Of a stretch of DNA of 64,000 nucleotides, positions 22,713-35,800 are shown in pieces. Each line of letters begins with the position of its first letter. Positions within the stretch are counted from its first letter, which is position 1. Source of the stretch: Sabethes cyaneus. Lineage: Eukaryota > Arthropoda > Insecta > Diptera > Culicidae. Location of the stretch: the NCBI RefSeq assembly GCF_943734655.1, contig NC_071354.1, positions 160,849,142 through 160,913,141 of the forward strand, in the 5' to 3' direction. Made by a program: the position numbers and the translations under genes. Below the pieces are notes generated by a model. It had not been told where the DNA came from. It saw only the letters and a program-made list of their open reading frames with translations, and searched no databases.

Positions 22713-24691
22713 CCTGAAATTTGATACTGAAATTTCGATTTTGTGATTTTTTTACGATAAAAATATAGTGAAATGCTAATCATTTTTATATCATTTTAAT
22801 AAATGTATTCTAAATGACGCGTAAACTTATGATTTTATGACAAGCATGAAGGTTTTTTCTTAAATATTCAAGGTTTTAACGCAAAATGGCGCCAACGCAA
22901 AAATCAGTAACTGAGTTTTAGAAGTATTGGGAGAAATTTTCCACCTATGTAACTAGAGAAAATATCTTAGCTTTTCTACAATCGACTGCCGAGTGTCGTA
23001 TCTAGTCTAGGTATGGAAAAACGATACTTCGTATGATGATTTTGATTAAATGAAATTATTTTTATGATTATGATTGTGCATGTTAAACAAATTCAACTAA
23101 TGTAATATTGAATTTTGTGCAATTTTAAATTGATGTTAACATTGATTTAACCACCTTTGGAGGTTACTGTTTTGCCGGGCTTACCATCAAGTGCAACAGT
23201 GCCCTGAAGAATTTCACCAGCGGTGCCGTGATCCGAAATTGTTTACCCTTCTCATATATTTTATGTATCCACAATTATACTAAATGTTTGTCAATTCACG
23301 TGTTCTGCGTGTCCACATTATTTTGAAATTACAATCTATAAACGTATTTTATAATTGAGAAGAATATTTTCCACAGCCAGCACATATAACCGTACAAGAG
23401 CGCTCTCCAACGGGTGTGTTTGTGCCAGTCACGGCAGACAGCCGGCCGAGACTGTCAAAATCCAGAGTGCACTAAATTGTTTTACCCGGGGGCGATCAGT
23501 CATGTATTTATCTTTTTCGGGCGCTGTTGTTAGCTTCCCTCTACACATGGGTCTCGATTGGCAAACGGAACATAAGATCCATAAATCTCGCTCACGAAAC
23601 AGTGATTTTCGATCATTTTATTGCATATTTTGGCCTGCATCGACATCTGCGTCTCTTCGTTGGGTCTGTGTTGTTTTGTGAGGGGGTTCCGATTTTTTGC
23701 TCCCTCAAGATCACAAGACGATCGGCATCAAGAAGACGGTGGCCTTATAACACTGGATAGCGCCATCTTAATTGGCAGTGCGGTCGACTTCTGCTGCAGA
23801 AGTCAAAATCTGTCTGAAGAATGCTTGATCTAATCACGTCTCTTTGACGAGGCCCTTCTTTGCGGCTCCACCCGTTGTACTAAGGAAGAAATACGTTAGA
23901 ATGCGCCCAAAATCTGAAAGCTGGTGGTATTATTGTCCTTAGCATTCAAGTTTTGGTAATACGACAAGTTCGATCGCTCGTACATTGAGATGATCCTGCC
24001 AATTTTTGGACGATTTGAATATTCAATGATCTCACTATATTCATGGATCCGTCATCCGCAGGAAGATTACCGATGAAGCAAGGATCGATCTTTCCGTTTA
24101 GTCTCCACCGCTCTCGATTAGCCTGGCCTTCGACACGCTGATGATGCTTTCTGGTATTTTGCCTTGAGCAGTATGATCATCGCAAGTGCCTATATGGTGT
24201 TGTTGTGCAGTGACCGGAGACCATGGAACCAACCGGCAGTCGGGTTTAGATAAAACGTGGATCGGAAAAAGGTTGATTGGTTTAATTCGTTGCATGCATC
24301 AGTGGGTAAAAAAGTAATTATTCACACAACGGCGGCGGCGTCGGCGGTGGTAGCAACCGCGTCGACATCTGCCGTCCTTTTGGACACGCTCTAAAATTAT
24401 CCACTGGAGTGTGTACAAATATTGAATAGGGTTTTCAGTTGATCTGTTGTTATGCTCGATGAACCGAAACGTACTGGAAATACCTTTTACGGATTGCAGT
24501 CGGTAGGTGATAATTGCTGATGAAAGGTTTTCCAAAACCCAATCGATCAGAAAAAAAACCTCGTTATTGTTGACATGTTTTTGCTTTTGGAATCAGCTTT
24601 TATTGTAAATTTCGTAATAGTAAAATGTAAAATGATTGAATAATATGTGTAAGAGCAAGTAACTTTCGATGCAATACTATATGCAATTTTG
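22713..24691. other. Unique DNA, no gene seen
   Basis: 23140-24540 is GC-richer and unique, with a GGC-rich stretch on the plus strand at about 24331-24350. Several overlapping short frames here differ among phases and do not form a protein that I recognise. It could be regulatory or an unrecognised exon region. Confidence 0.4.
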
Positions 24692-25093
24692 TTATGCCAA
24701 AAATTTAATTCGATAAGAAACATGCTTGTATGTGGGACTTGTTATCAGGAATGTTATTTTTGAAATTGATTTTTTTAATATTCTAAGAACGTCTTCCGTT
24801 CGAATCGTCAACATAGGTATGCAACGCATCAGGATTATTTTAGATTTATTCAATTTGCTAAGTGTATCCAGTATTGTAGTAATTTCGTATTTGCAGCAAA
24901 CATGCCATAAGCCATAGCCTTCTAAATTACAATGCATCCCACATTGCAATCGGATCCGAGCTAAACTGCAAAAGGGAGAATTACATTGAAATTCTAAGGG
25001 CCTCTGAAGAATACCGGCAAAAAGTACCGTTAGATTCGCCGTCTGCATTGTTTTAAAATTTTGGCATTCCTTCGAATAATTCGACTTGTGCAC
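24692..25093 (-). CDS. Possible cysteine-rich (LRR-cap-like) exon fragment
   Basis: This is an uninterrupted 133-codon minus-strand frame, long for this AT-rich window. An internal start MQTANLTVLFAGI at 25048 is followed by a cysteine cluster (QCNSPFCSLARIRLQCGMHC then LWHVCCKYEI). After it comes SKLNKSKIILMRCIPMLTI, whose Leu/Ile spacing resembles an N-terminal leucine-rich-repeat cap plus first repeat. Leu-rich repeats do not continue past the stop at 24692. I see no clear splice partner. Long frames of this size also arise by chance in the window (for example 28959-29348), so this is only a candidate host exon or pseudogene. Confidence 0.25.
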   Translation of the reverse strand: MHKSNYSKECQNFKTMQTANLTVLFAGILQRPLEFQCNSPFCSLARIRLQCGMHCNLEGYGLWHVCCKYEITTILDTLSKLNKSKIILMRCIPMLTIRTEDVLRILKKSISKITFLITSPTYKHVSYRIKFLA

Positions 25094-26503
25094 TTGTGGC
25101 TCGGCGAAGGCTATACCTACCTACCTACGCTGGCTGACAGACGATCAGCGCAGTTTGCAGGGTCAGACGGTTGTTTAGCGGTTGTTCGGACGATGCAACA
25201 TATGGTGCAGGACAAAAGCCCCCAAACTAAGCGTCTTCGGGATCGTCTTTTTCGTGTGCCGGTTAGCTTTTATAGCACATTCGTGCGTTTCTTTATAAGT
25301 TAAGTTTCATTTAGACTTGTTTTTTAAGATAAATTTTGGCGATACTTTTGAGTTCGAACACCATTAGTTTTAGTTATTGATTATAATCATTAGATCCTAA
25401 TGAAACATTAAATACATATTCACATGCTAAACCATGGTTAACTAATGATCCGTTGAGATATTAAATAAACATAAAAGTTATGCACAATTGTCAAACATAT
25501 GCCCAATCCATCGACGACCATTGGCAACAATGTCTTGTTCCATTGCGGTGGGTTTCCACTCGCATGACGCATGAGGTCCTTGTTGCTATGTCTTCAATGC
25601 TAACGTCGTGTTGACTGACTGGAAGCACATTAAAATTTCACTTTTACTTTATCGCGTATACCTACTATGCTAGGGTGGGTGACATTATTAAAATTATCTT
25701 TGATTGGTTTGAACTAAGATAGGTATTAAATTCTATGGCTTATTTCATTGAGTTTGAGCCTTACCGTCGCATCATTATTTCATTGTTGTCATTCAAAATT
25801 GCTAAAATTCGTATGATAATGAAAAAAACAATTAATGAATTCGAAAATTTTATACATATTTATAAATAGTTTACTAGGTACCATGTAATCGATTCTAAAT
25901 TGGGAAATATTCACCCTAGCACATGACTGTATCGGTTTCTTTTAAATTTCATGTTCACAAAGAGGACAAATGCGTAAAACGCATATAGCACGGTTTGAAA
26001 ATTGTTCTATCAATAGTTAATATTTTTTTATTCAACAGTTCGTTTGCCTTGGGTTATTTCATTGCTTAGTATGCGTGTATTTTTTATATTTGCCCTTTAT
26101 TGTAAATGTAAATTGATTTAATAAAATAACTAAACGAAGTTTTAAGTGGAGCTTTAACCCATTAAGCTCCACACTTTTTCCAGCAGACATAGAATGCTCT
26201 CATCCTCTAGCAGCATCGAGCGATTCGAAAGGTATCGATAGTGCTCCAACACACGCACCTAGCACATCAGTCGCTACAGAGGAGCTTTAATCAGCCGCGT
26301 CAATTTGTTCGGAAAACCGGTCCATTCTCGCGCGATTGTATCGCATACTGCCTTGAAATTTACAAAAGTATGTCTGGAGCATTTGTCGGCACATTGATGG
26401 CCCTACAAAACTACAAATGGAGCTTCAGCGGTATTTTATCTTTACCCCCTGTGAAATACTCATGTGCCACGACAACATGCGAATTGATTTAACAAAATGT
26501 CTT
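25094..26503. other. AT-rich DNA, no gene seen
   Basis: I see no structured repeat, RNA or conserved frame. 25080-25290 is mildly GC-richer. Confidence 0.5.
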
Positions 26504-26641
26504 GGGGTCAGTCCTGGCGTAGTGGTTGCATTCACGCCGAGAAACCCGAGTTCAAATCACAACCCCGTAGAAGTCACGAATGACCCAAGCTGTTAAAGTG
26601 TTCAAGTTAAAGTTAAAGTGACTATAATCTAACAAAAAAAA
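26504..26641 (+). mobile_element. tRNA-derived SINE, family 2
   Basis: The head CCTGGCGTAGTGGTTGCATT is a good pol III A box and GAGTTCAAATC a B box. The body is AGAAGTCACGAATGAC and the tail GTGACTATAATCTAACA is followed by A8. A second copy at 50984 has the same order. TGTCTT before the head and AGTCTT after the tail may be a short worn target duplication. Confidence 0.85.
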
Positions 26642-26679
26642 GTCTTTATCGTATGCTTGTCAATGCAATCAATGTCAAT

Positions 26680-26853
26680 CAGCGTTGCCAACCGGTTTTT
26701 ACGAAAATCTGGAAAACGAGAATAAAAGTGTCTGGAAAAGTCTGGCTGCCATTTGCTCCAATGGAAGACAATATTTGGAAATCGTCTTTTTTGTCTGATT
26801 AGGCATCAAAAAGTCTGGAAAATCCAGACAAATCTGGAAGGTTGGCAACGCTG
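26680..26853. mobile_element. hAT-type MITE with 8-bp target duplication
   Basis: Perfect 14-bp inverted ends CAGCGTTGCCAACC (26680-26693 and 26840-26853) are bounded by a perfect 8-bp direct repeat ATGTCAAT (26672-26679 and 26854-26861). An 8-bp duplication plus a CAG start is the hAT signature. The 174-bp body has GTCTGGAAAA words on one side and TCCAGACA on the other, but no frame. Confidence 0.93.
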
Positions 26854-26861
26854 ATGTCAAT

Positions 26862-27420
26862 GCAATGCTTGATAACCTCCTTAAGCGCTAACTTTTGTAA
26901 CAAGGATACTCGTGCGTTGTATTTTGTACAACATTCTTTATCTCGGAATATCTCGGAATCCTCGTTATATAGAAAGTTACTGTCTTCAGCAAAGTTAATC
27001 AGTAGGTCAAGTCCTGTCGTTTAGAGTATAGAATGGCACAAGTTTGTTACCACAGGTAACGAAGGTTTTTTCCAGAAGGAATATAAAAATCATTGATATA
27101 AAATTTTCTTAATAAACCAAACCGTTGAGTTTCGTTGTTGCTGTATATTTATTTCGAAAAAGTCGTAATGCGTTTCTAAGACGTCATATCATTTTCAGTT
27201 CCGAGGCAGTGAATATGAATTTCAGCATCAGCGCCTTGCATTAAATAATTACATTCCAGAGAATTAGAAGACAACATTTTGCAGTGGGTTTTGTTATGAC
27301 AATTGCAATTCGCTTTAGAGTTTAGATAGCTGTTTTCTAAATGTTTCCGCTGAAAACACACATTTATGGTGAAAACAACGCTTAATAAAAAATAAACACC
27401 ATGAGATATAATTGACATTT
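26862..27420. other. No gene seen
   Basis: AT-rich DNA that abuts the RTE relic abruptly at about 27420, where its RT frame stops after KHGFPDK. It is either sequence inserted there or the truncation point. Confidence 0.45.
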
Positions 27421-28235
27421 ATCTGGAAACCCGTGTTTGTGCATTATCTGCCATAGCTGGTCTCGGTGGACTGTATCGTATGCAGCTTTGAAGTCAATAA
27501 AGATGTGATGCGTCGGCACAAGATCTGTTGGATGGTAAACATTTGATCCATAGTGGTGCGAGTTCTGCTTGATAATTCCAAAGATACCATGTGCTATCGG
27601 TGACAATCGGCGTAACAGGATCTGGGAGTGCACCTTGTAGGCAAGGTTTACCAGTGTTGTGTCGCGATAGTTGCGACAGTTAATCTAACCTTCCACCCGT
27701 TATGTAGAAGGGATAAACAACTCTTTTCATCTATTCCTCCGGTAGCTTTTCCCTCTCTCAAATCATGGAAATAACCCAGTATAGAGCTGTTGCCAGCATT
27801 TCCCGGTCAAGTTCTGCTGGTAAATCATCTTTACCGGCGGTTTTGTTGATCTTCAGTAACCCGATTTCTCCTTTGATCTCGTGGAGATCAGGAACGGGGA
27901 CTTGACTATTTTCCATGGGCTGGCTTGCGTTCCGTCTCCTTCTGCAACATCACCATTGAAGTGTTTATCGAAGAACTGCTTCTACCTGTCGACTACCTTG
28001 CCTCGTTTGTGATCAGATTCCATTCCTCATCCCCACACGTGTCAGGCTTTGGTATGAAACCCTTACGAGATTGGTTCACCATATCGTAAAACTTGCGCGT
28101 GTCATTAGCTTGAAATAGTTGCTCTAATTGTTCACGCTCTTTGTCCTCTTTCTGGAGGGTTCTACTCCGATTCTGAGGATTTAACTAGTTCCTTGCTCGT
28201 CGGGAGTTGACCTAGTGACAGAAGTTTTAGATCTA
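27421..28235 (-). pseudogene. RTE-like linker and RT N-terminal fragment
   Basis: The minus strand reads THHIFIDFKAAYDTVHRDQL then WQIMHKHGFPDK (27421-27500), the RT block with the first catalytic Asp. Upstream (27600-28235) is the endonuclease-RT linker, with LVNLAYKVHSQILLRRLSPI. It is truncated right after the first RT block and holds many stops. It closely resembles the matching part of the copy at 30476-32345. Confidence 0.75.
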
Positions 28236-30475
28236 GTGAAGTTTTAGGATATTAGTAAGATTGTGGAAATAAGCTTCAACATTGTTTTAATTGAATTTCT
28301 GACCAATTGGAATTAATTTGGAGCAACTGAAATTGCGAAGCACAGTATCAGCCAAAAACGGGCAGTGCATTTTACCCCCAACATTCTCGTAAGCTTTAGC
28401 ATTCCGTTCGTTTTTCTCCGTTTTACTACAATTGCGTTTTCGTTTGGGAATCGTAGAGAGACATGGCAGCGCGCGGGCCGTATGATGCAGACGACGAACC
28501 TTTTCGCGCCGTATCTTATAATCTTGTTCTCGCATCGAAGATCGCGTACCCCTTTTTTCAAGAAGGAAGCGCAGTGCGCTGTGAGGCGGTGAAATGCAAC
28601 TGCACTTCCATGCGGACTGATGCATCGCTAGCGAGCGGCGCGGCATGCCAGTCAGTTATAAGGCTTGTTTGCACGCTGATATTTCGGTGTAGATATGAAA
28701 TTAAATTCAGCAATGCGATTGTCGGACCGGTTAAAATAGTAGGATGTTTTTTCCCTTTTGTAATGAGTGCGAAACATCTATTAATGATGGGATGGGCCGA
28801 CGCCAACGGACGCACCAGATGATGCACTAACGTTTCCTATATCATCGGCCAAACCTGGTTGGGGGAGACATGTCTGATAAGTTGGTAACAAGAAGAGGCA
28901 CACCGACGACTTTTAAATAACATAAATTTTAAAGTATTTGCATTGTAATCTTAAATGAGTGAATGCCACTCTCACACATGTTAGCGCGATGGTGTTGGAA
29001 TTATTCACTATTTATGCAATATTTTTTGGATGTATCATAAAAGGGGATATGAAGTATATCTTTTTGAAAGATAAGACGTCCAAAATGAACATACTTTTAA
29101 AATATTTGAAGTGTTTCTATTTTACATCTTTCGGAATCATTAGGCCGAAAACGAAATACTTGATTCAGATCATAATACAATTACAATGGTGCATCTGCAG
29201 GCGATTATTTTTCGATAGTTTCGGATTAATCATTCTGAAACCAGTCAAGAGTTTTGTCGTTAGTAGACTGTTGTTCAACATCGACACTACCGCTCAGGAG
29301 ATTGTTCCACTTAGATACCATACAATGTTTTCAGCAACGCTAAGCTAATTAGACCTGCTTCGTATTCACGAAAATAACTGACAGATTGAAACTAGTTTGG
29401 TACTGCTCATCATTACCATACGAAATTGCCCACCCATTAGGGCGGCATTCAGGCGAGCGGCGGCACGCAAGTGAAGCTGAACTCCCGCGAGCTCTCGATG
29501 TGCAACACCTGTGCTGGCCGTTTTTCGTCCAGATTGGCACGTCCTGCTTAAGATTCTTCGTACGCAGACATTCGGAACGAAACCGGCCGGCCGGTCGGCC
29601 GGCTGGGCGGCAACAGTATTCTCGGGATGCATTTCATCGCCATCATCCGAGAGCGCACCGTGCCAACTGCATTGCCGCGGCAGAATGTGTGTGGATGCAT
29701 ACCTAAGTCTCGTGGCGTAGCATCAGTTTAACAGCCAATTTTTAAGTCTGACGATGCTCAAAATTGCATCTCCGCCGTCGTCGGCGTCAGCGTTGGCTTA
29801 AGCGAGCTTGCATGCTGTTCTTTTTTCTTCGTTTCGCTTCTTCAGGAATAGGCTCTCGGGAATATGGTGATTAAAACGGGGAATTTAGAGCAAGCATTTA
29901 AGAACCATAAGTGTAGAGGAAAATCATAAAAAGGAGAGATTGCAAAACTTTTGCATGTTTAACGCGCTTGTACTTCTGTTATTTTTAATGAATAGTAACG
30001 TTTTATGGACGGATAATTTCAACCAATTTATTTTTTTTTCTTTTCTCATTTGGCCCGGGATCATGTTTTTCCAATGGCTTCGAAAATAATATATTGTCGA
30101 GGTGGCAGTCGATGAATTTTTTTTCGTTATTTTGGAATGCCGATCATTGCTCGGCTTCGGCATTTGATTAAAAGGAAGACAGTTTTCTGATTGGAAGTAG
30201 TTGAAATTTGGTGAGAGTTTCGAGAAAATTGCTAATGGACGTGAGGATATTTGGTTTTTGTTTTGTTTTTTGAAGTTCGGAAAATATTTGGCTTGTAAAA
30301 TGTTAGTTGATGAACTTATTCTTCTGATTTTATCTTAATAATTCATTATATAGGGCGAATTGAGCCCACAAACATGGGATGGTTTTGAGTTTATTCGTTC
30401 CTTTTAGTGATACGATCGAGTTTTTCTTAGATATGCAGATAATCAAGCTAATAGTTCATTGTGGTAACATTTGAT
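28236..30475. other. Unique DNA with GC-rich patches, no gene
   Basis: 28290-28870 and 29380-29860 are GC-rich. The second holds a CCGG-type palindromic cluster at about 29582-29605. Overlapping frames occur on both strands in these patches, as expected from composition, and I recognise no protein. 28930-29350 contains a 129-codon hydrophobic frame that looks like chance in AT-rich DNA. Confidence 0.4.
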
Positions 30476-32345
30476 CTAATTTTCGCTGACAGGAATACGA
30501 TTACTCAGTGGCAATGCTGAGTCTGAGTTGAAGACACGTTCCACAAGGAAATAACTTAGAATCTTTTTTAATTGGATTGTATTTGAACGGTATATGTACG
30601 TGTACGATGTACGATGGGAATCTTTTCCGCCACTCTCCGCTTTCGGTCTGTACTCCGCCACATACCATCCCCAGTACCTTCCGCTCGGCTTCAAGTCCAT
30701 CTAATAAGTCGGTCTAATAAGAGTTTCGTAATTTCTCAACTTCGTACGGCGACGCATGCTTCTTGATCGTAGTGTTTTGTAAAGGGGAAAGTAGGTCCGA
30801 TTTCCTATTTGAATGCACCGATGGATCTCCCCATTAGCGTTGTTGTCCGCGTTCATCAGCATTTCTAGATTTACGAACTCATCTACCACTTCTAGTTGGT
30901 CGCCATCAACAGTTACCGTTGCTGGGAGGCACGCGTTTGTTACCCTTCAACTTCTTCGTTTCATGTTCTCGCATTTATTTTTGGCCCAATCCTACTAGAC
31001 TCCGCTTTGAGTCTGGCGAAGTTGCCTCCTTTGTCGCAAAGTTCTTGGCTATGATATCAAAACCATTTTCAAAATCTAGGAGTTGGCTACCCCTGATGAA
31101 AATCGTGCCTCTCGTCTCGATGCCCGCTAGTCGGATCTCCCCCTCAAGAGCGATGTTAGACAGCATGCAGAATAAGATGTCACCTTATCTCAACTCTCAC
31201 CGCGTCTCTAAGGGACTCGAGAGTGTCCCTGAGATGCGCACGAAACACATCACTCGATTTAGCATAGCTTTGATCAGTCGTGTCAGTTTATCCGGGAAAA
31301 CCGGAATCAGGAACCGTTTATCAGGAAAACCGTGTTTGTGCATTATTTGCCGTTATTGGTTTCGATCAATTGTATCGTATGCTGCTTTAAAATCAATGGG
31401 GATGTGGTGCATAGACACGTTGACTATCGACATTTCTATCCGATGGTAAAAATCTGTCCGCAGTTGCGCGAGAAGCCCGTCATGAAGCACGCCTAGTAAT
31501 TCCCTACGAAACCCTGTGCTGACAGCCGCGTGACAGAATCTAGGAGAGTGCCTTGTAGGCGGCGTTTACCAGCGTTATGCCGCGATAGTTGCTGCTGTCG
31601 AGCCGATCCTCCTCGTTGTAGAGAATGTAGATGTTCTAAATCTTCACGATCGCTGTCCTCCTTTTAGCGCTCTTTACTCCTCAGGATCGTGATCAACTGG
31701 TTCCTTGCTCGTCGGTATTTGGACAAGCTCTCCCAAATGGATCAGATAATTTTTCCAAGCAATTTTATTTTCTTTTCACTGCTCGTTGGCTTTCCCCGTC
31801 AAATTTGTATTCTCCGGGGCTCTTTATCTAGAATTGCGGTAGCGTCCTCTCCGATAACTGAGCGAATTCTACCCCAACCGTCTTCGAGGTTTGAAGCACC
31901 TAACTCCCCGGAAGAAGGCTGTGCGTCATCTAGTATGTACGCAGAGTTCTCGGCAGATTACGAGTTATCTAGCTGCCTGATGTTCAGCCGAGCAGGACGG
32001 CTTTGACGTATGTGATATACGGTTAACATTGACAGTTTTGAGCGCACATATAATGCTACTAGGTGCTAGTCATAGTTAATATCTGCACCCCACAGAGACC
32101 GTATGTTCATGATGTTAGGGATGAACCAGTCATCTGTCAATCTGGTTCATTGTACGTTGGTCAGGTGATCTGCAGGTGGCTTTATGGATATCTTTGCGTG
32201 AGAAAAGGTGCTTCGGATCACTAGGCCTCGGGAAGCTGCGAAGTTTATGCATCGTTAGCCGTTATCGTTCGTGTCGGTGTGTAGGCTATAGGGTTCTATC
32301 ACCGGTCTGTAAATATCTTCTCTAACGACTTGGGCATTCATATAA
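30476..32345 (-). pseudogene. Long RTE-like LINE copy (endonuclease end to RT tail)
   Basis: This is the longest RTE-type copy here. On the minus strand, from 32345, come in order: the endonuclease end (CINFAASRGLVIRSTFF then MNQID), the linker (EDGWGRIRSVIGEDATAIL near 31850), RT block 1 (HHIPIDFKAAYDTIDRNQ near 31400), then LSNIALEGEIRLAGIETRGT (31166 downward). The next block has degraded DFENGFDIIAKNF where LGFADDIDIIG-type sequence is expected, so the DD pair is lost. It ends with VDEFVNLEMLMNADNNANGE and RSRSMRRRTKLRNYETLIRP (30889-30701). The 5' end of the endonuclease is absent, as in 5'-truncated LINEs. Confidence 0.85.
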
Positions 32346-33854
32346 CTATAACGATATTGATGTCCCGTTGCAGCTGTTGTACATTGCCTCAATTAATCTT
32401 TGTAGTGTTTCTTGGTGACATAGCAAATTTGAGTATTTTTTCTGTTTGCTACATGTCAATCAATATAGAAGATGGACTAATTTTGTGCCATTTTTGACCA
32501 AAAATCAAGCACAATGAAAGTGGAAAAGTATTTTTGATGAATATATCTAGTATCTAAATTGGTTTTTGTTACCAATATTAATATTTAGAGTTATTTAGAG
32601 AATAATTTGCTGAAACACTATAATTTTTGATGATTCATAATCATTTAAATTTACGAAAAATCTCACCAACAATAATAATCTATCAACGATTCGTGCCTGA
32701 CCCGTGCTAGTTGCTGTCAGTGGTTTCAGATCAGTAAATGGCAACTGCCATCATTATCATGCTTCGAAAGTGCCGACCGAATATTGGGCGAAGTTTAGGT
32801 CCGAAACAAAAAAAAAATAACTGCAGCAAGCAAACTAAAATTTTACGTACCCCAAATTATGGCACACAAAACGCGATCTTTGAAGGAGAACGCGAAAGGA
32901 ATTTAAATTGCTATTCTGGCTGACGCTACTGATACGTACCTGCCTACTGCAGCCAGCTTCCCGAATCCCGAAAGTTTAAACTGCATCACGCTGGCTGACG
33001 TGGAACGCCGCCACCGCCCGCCACCTGTATATACGGTCTACTGATAATAATGCTTTGTATCAGTTGGCTTCGACACACCGATACCTCTATGGCAAACGGG
33101 CGGGACCCTTGATTTAGTGTTTAGTAGTTATATATCTGTCGGGACGTTTGCCGATCGAAACTCCATGCTTGGAGTGAATTGGGGCATTATATCACCTTAG
33201 TGCAACCAGTCGTCTCTGTAATTCAACATGCCTGCAAATTCTCATTATTCGGCTAACCTAATTATGCTTTAATTAGTGTATTCATGAAGTTTATTAAATA
33301 AATATGTCTGTTTTAAATTCGTAAGCATTAAACTATTACTTTCACCTTCCAACTTCCAACATATTTTTTGTGCAGTATTTTTTCATATTTGTTGTTGAAA
33401 AAAAGTGCTGTAAATTCTCATGCGAGATCATAAAAAACAAAATGGTTGCTGAATACACAGCATAAAACGGTTACACCGTTTTACCACTCGTGCGTTTGTT
33501 GCTATATTCGCTGCAGCCTTCGGCAAGGATTTGTTTTTGTGCGCCTTTTAATTGGATTCAGTCCGCCGCGAATTCCCATTGGAAGCCACGGGTTCAGGAG
33601 CAGTCAGACGCTGCCCATCATCATTACAGCTGGGCATGGTCGATCTTTACGGCATCAGGACTTAGCAGATGCGTTTATTCGAAATGTGAAACACACGGTG
33701 GAATTCGTGTCGATCCCCTTAGTAGTCTAACTCAGCTTCACCTCGGGAAGAAACTCTCCTAGAAAATAAAGCATAATTAGTGCTAACTTGGTTGAAAATA
33801 TTTGTATTGTTATGATTTTTGAACATAACAATACTGAAACAAAAAATAATTAGG
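32346..33854. other. No gene seen
   Basis: AT-rich DNA with one GC-richer part at 32900-33070. I find no conserved frame or structured repeat. Confidence 0.5.
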
Positions 33855-34486
33855 TAGGGCAGAAGCACCGGTTTTAGCCATAGCACCTGTTTTGGCCATA
33901 CTTGTATTTACGTGTTAATTGATGAAATATATGGCTAATAATACAACTTTAGATGAAACTAAATTAAATTTTTGATATTTTTTCATATAACTTATATGAA
34001 AACTAATACTAGAAAATTATTATTCTAGGAATATTGCAAAAATAAAACAGGCCTCCCTTAATTTCCCACATAACCTATTGACAGCATAGTATGAGAGGAA
34101 CTTTCAGTACATAACATTTATTATCTAAAATTATTTATTTTTCGTTGGGTTTTTCCATATGGTGTAATGGATTATTTCTCAAACCATATCGATCATATGA
34201 TAAACGTGAAGAAGTTTTTTTATATAAAAAAAAGATGTTTAGCCATAGGAGATCAAAAACTTTCGCTATGCCGCTTTTGGCCATACGTCAAAGCAATTTC
34301 ATATTTCATATGCCCGTTTTCGCCATATGTAAAATCTACTGATATTTAGTTCTGATATTGTGGTCGTGGAATTCCAATTTTTTTTTCTTTTTTACCGCTG
34401 GAAGACAGTGAGTTACTTAATTGATTAATTTATCAATAAATTTATTGACTATTTGATATTCTTTGTTGAAGATTGTACACAAAATT

Positions 34487-34710
34487 ATGGCTTCATCGAA
34501 AAACATTGCCTGTCAGGTGTACAATCAAAGTATCTTCAGAATACGCGACTCGTAAAAAATACGGTATCTAAGGTCTACAATTTGATACCGTACGTGTGGC
34601 AAGAGGCAGAAAACCACAACACAGAGTACTGGAACGATACTGTCCAAGGAGGAGGAAAAAATTGTTTCCTGGCTTATTGAAATACTACGTAGCGATTTTA
34701 TAGTGCAGCA
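34487..34710 (+). pseudogene. Transposase N-terminal relic (pogo-like)
   Basis: From ATG at 34487 a frame with two stops reads MASSKNIACQVYNQSIFRIR and, in the same frame, TILSKEEEKIVSWLIEILRS DF. The block LSKEEEKIVSWLIE resembles the conserved LsEEEE..vdWi.e stretch after the psq-type helix-turn-helix in pogo/Tigger-like transposases. The catalytic domain is not recognisable downstream. Confidence 0.45.
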
Positions 34711-35617
34711 TCATACGTAGTTATTCAATGTGAAGGATTTTCTTACCAAAAACAATCGTGATACTGCATAAAATATAATTTTTCATGTAATTTACATATT
34801 GTTCAAAATATTCACAACTTTTTTGGTAACTTTTATTTACGTTGGACAGGAAATGGTTCTCGTCTCTCATGGTCCGTCATCAACAACTATCAATTTGAAC
34901 TCCCGAAACTGTGACTTCAGCCAGCGCCCGAGTTAGCGAAGCTATCATGGAAGCTTCCACGTGGATAAACTACGAAGGAATCATAATTAATTTGATAATT
35001 GTTTTGATTATACTCTCAGGATAGTGTTTCAGAAAAAAAAGTCGCTCAAGGTTTTCTCTCTACACTCTACATGGGGACTTGGTCAAAGAAAACGGGGTTG
35101 GATGACCACTTATAATTTGAAAAGCCATGTAAATACTGGAATAAATTAAATAATACATATGGTTTTCTCAAAGGGAAGTTCAAGTTTTGCTTTCATATCT
35201 CGATAGGTTCTTATGTTCCTCGATTACATAAGAAAGTACTGTATCAGACTTAAAATAATGTTGAAATATAATCTATTTCTAGAACAGCATAAATTTCTTT
35301 GATTAGTTTCGCTATAAGCGACGATTTCTGTAATTGAGATTAAGTGGCTCGAACAAAAGTATGTTTAGAAAGGCCAATTATTTTTTTCCTTACGGTACCT
35401 AGTGATTATTATTCTGCACGATCACAATATTTAAAGAAAACTATGTTTGAAATTCAGATATCAAAAGGCTGTTACACACTTTTCAAACGTTTGAAGGTAA
35501 TGCATCAGTATATTACGATATCTCACCAAATTGTCCTATGTAAAGCTGAAAGTTGAATGTCAATTTTTTGCAGTTGTGGTTTATGAAAAACACTTTTGTT
35601 TAACATAACTCCGTCAT

Positions 35618-35800
35618 GCCTCCCAGTTTGCCTCGAGGTATAATGCTGGGAGAGGCTGTTAGAGTTAACAGGATCGCAGCAACTGGTCCTGCAATTGTCC
35701 TGCACTTTAACAGCTGGCTGCGAAGTCTGTCGTATAAAAACAGTAGGTCAAGTTTCGGTAGCGGAATGTAGCACCTGGGCTTTGCTTTGCTTTGCTTTTT
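35618..35800 (+). mobile_element. tRNA-derived SINE, family 1, internally shortened
   Basis: The head GCCTCCCAGTTTGCCTCGAG leads directly into GCTGGGAGAGGCTGTTAGAG, so the middle of the tRNA-like part including the B box is deleted. The body CTGGCTGCGAAGTCTGTCGT and tail GGCTTTGCTTTGCTTTGC are complete. It is inserted in the pogo-like element. Confidence 0.8.

Noticed and set aside
28959..29348. 129-codon hydrophobic frame
   Set aside because: Composition follows AT-rich DNA (Ile, Phe, Leu, Lys); no family, signal or splice context is recognised.
29366..29720. Overlapping frames on both strands in a CCGG-rich patch
   Set aside because: GC-rich DNA has few stops in all frames; none of the peptides looks like a protein family.
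30349..30362. TATAGGGCGAATTG, similar to a cloning-vector promoter flank
   Set aside because: The match is short and the surrounding bases are ordinary AT-rich genomic sequence without other vector parts.
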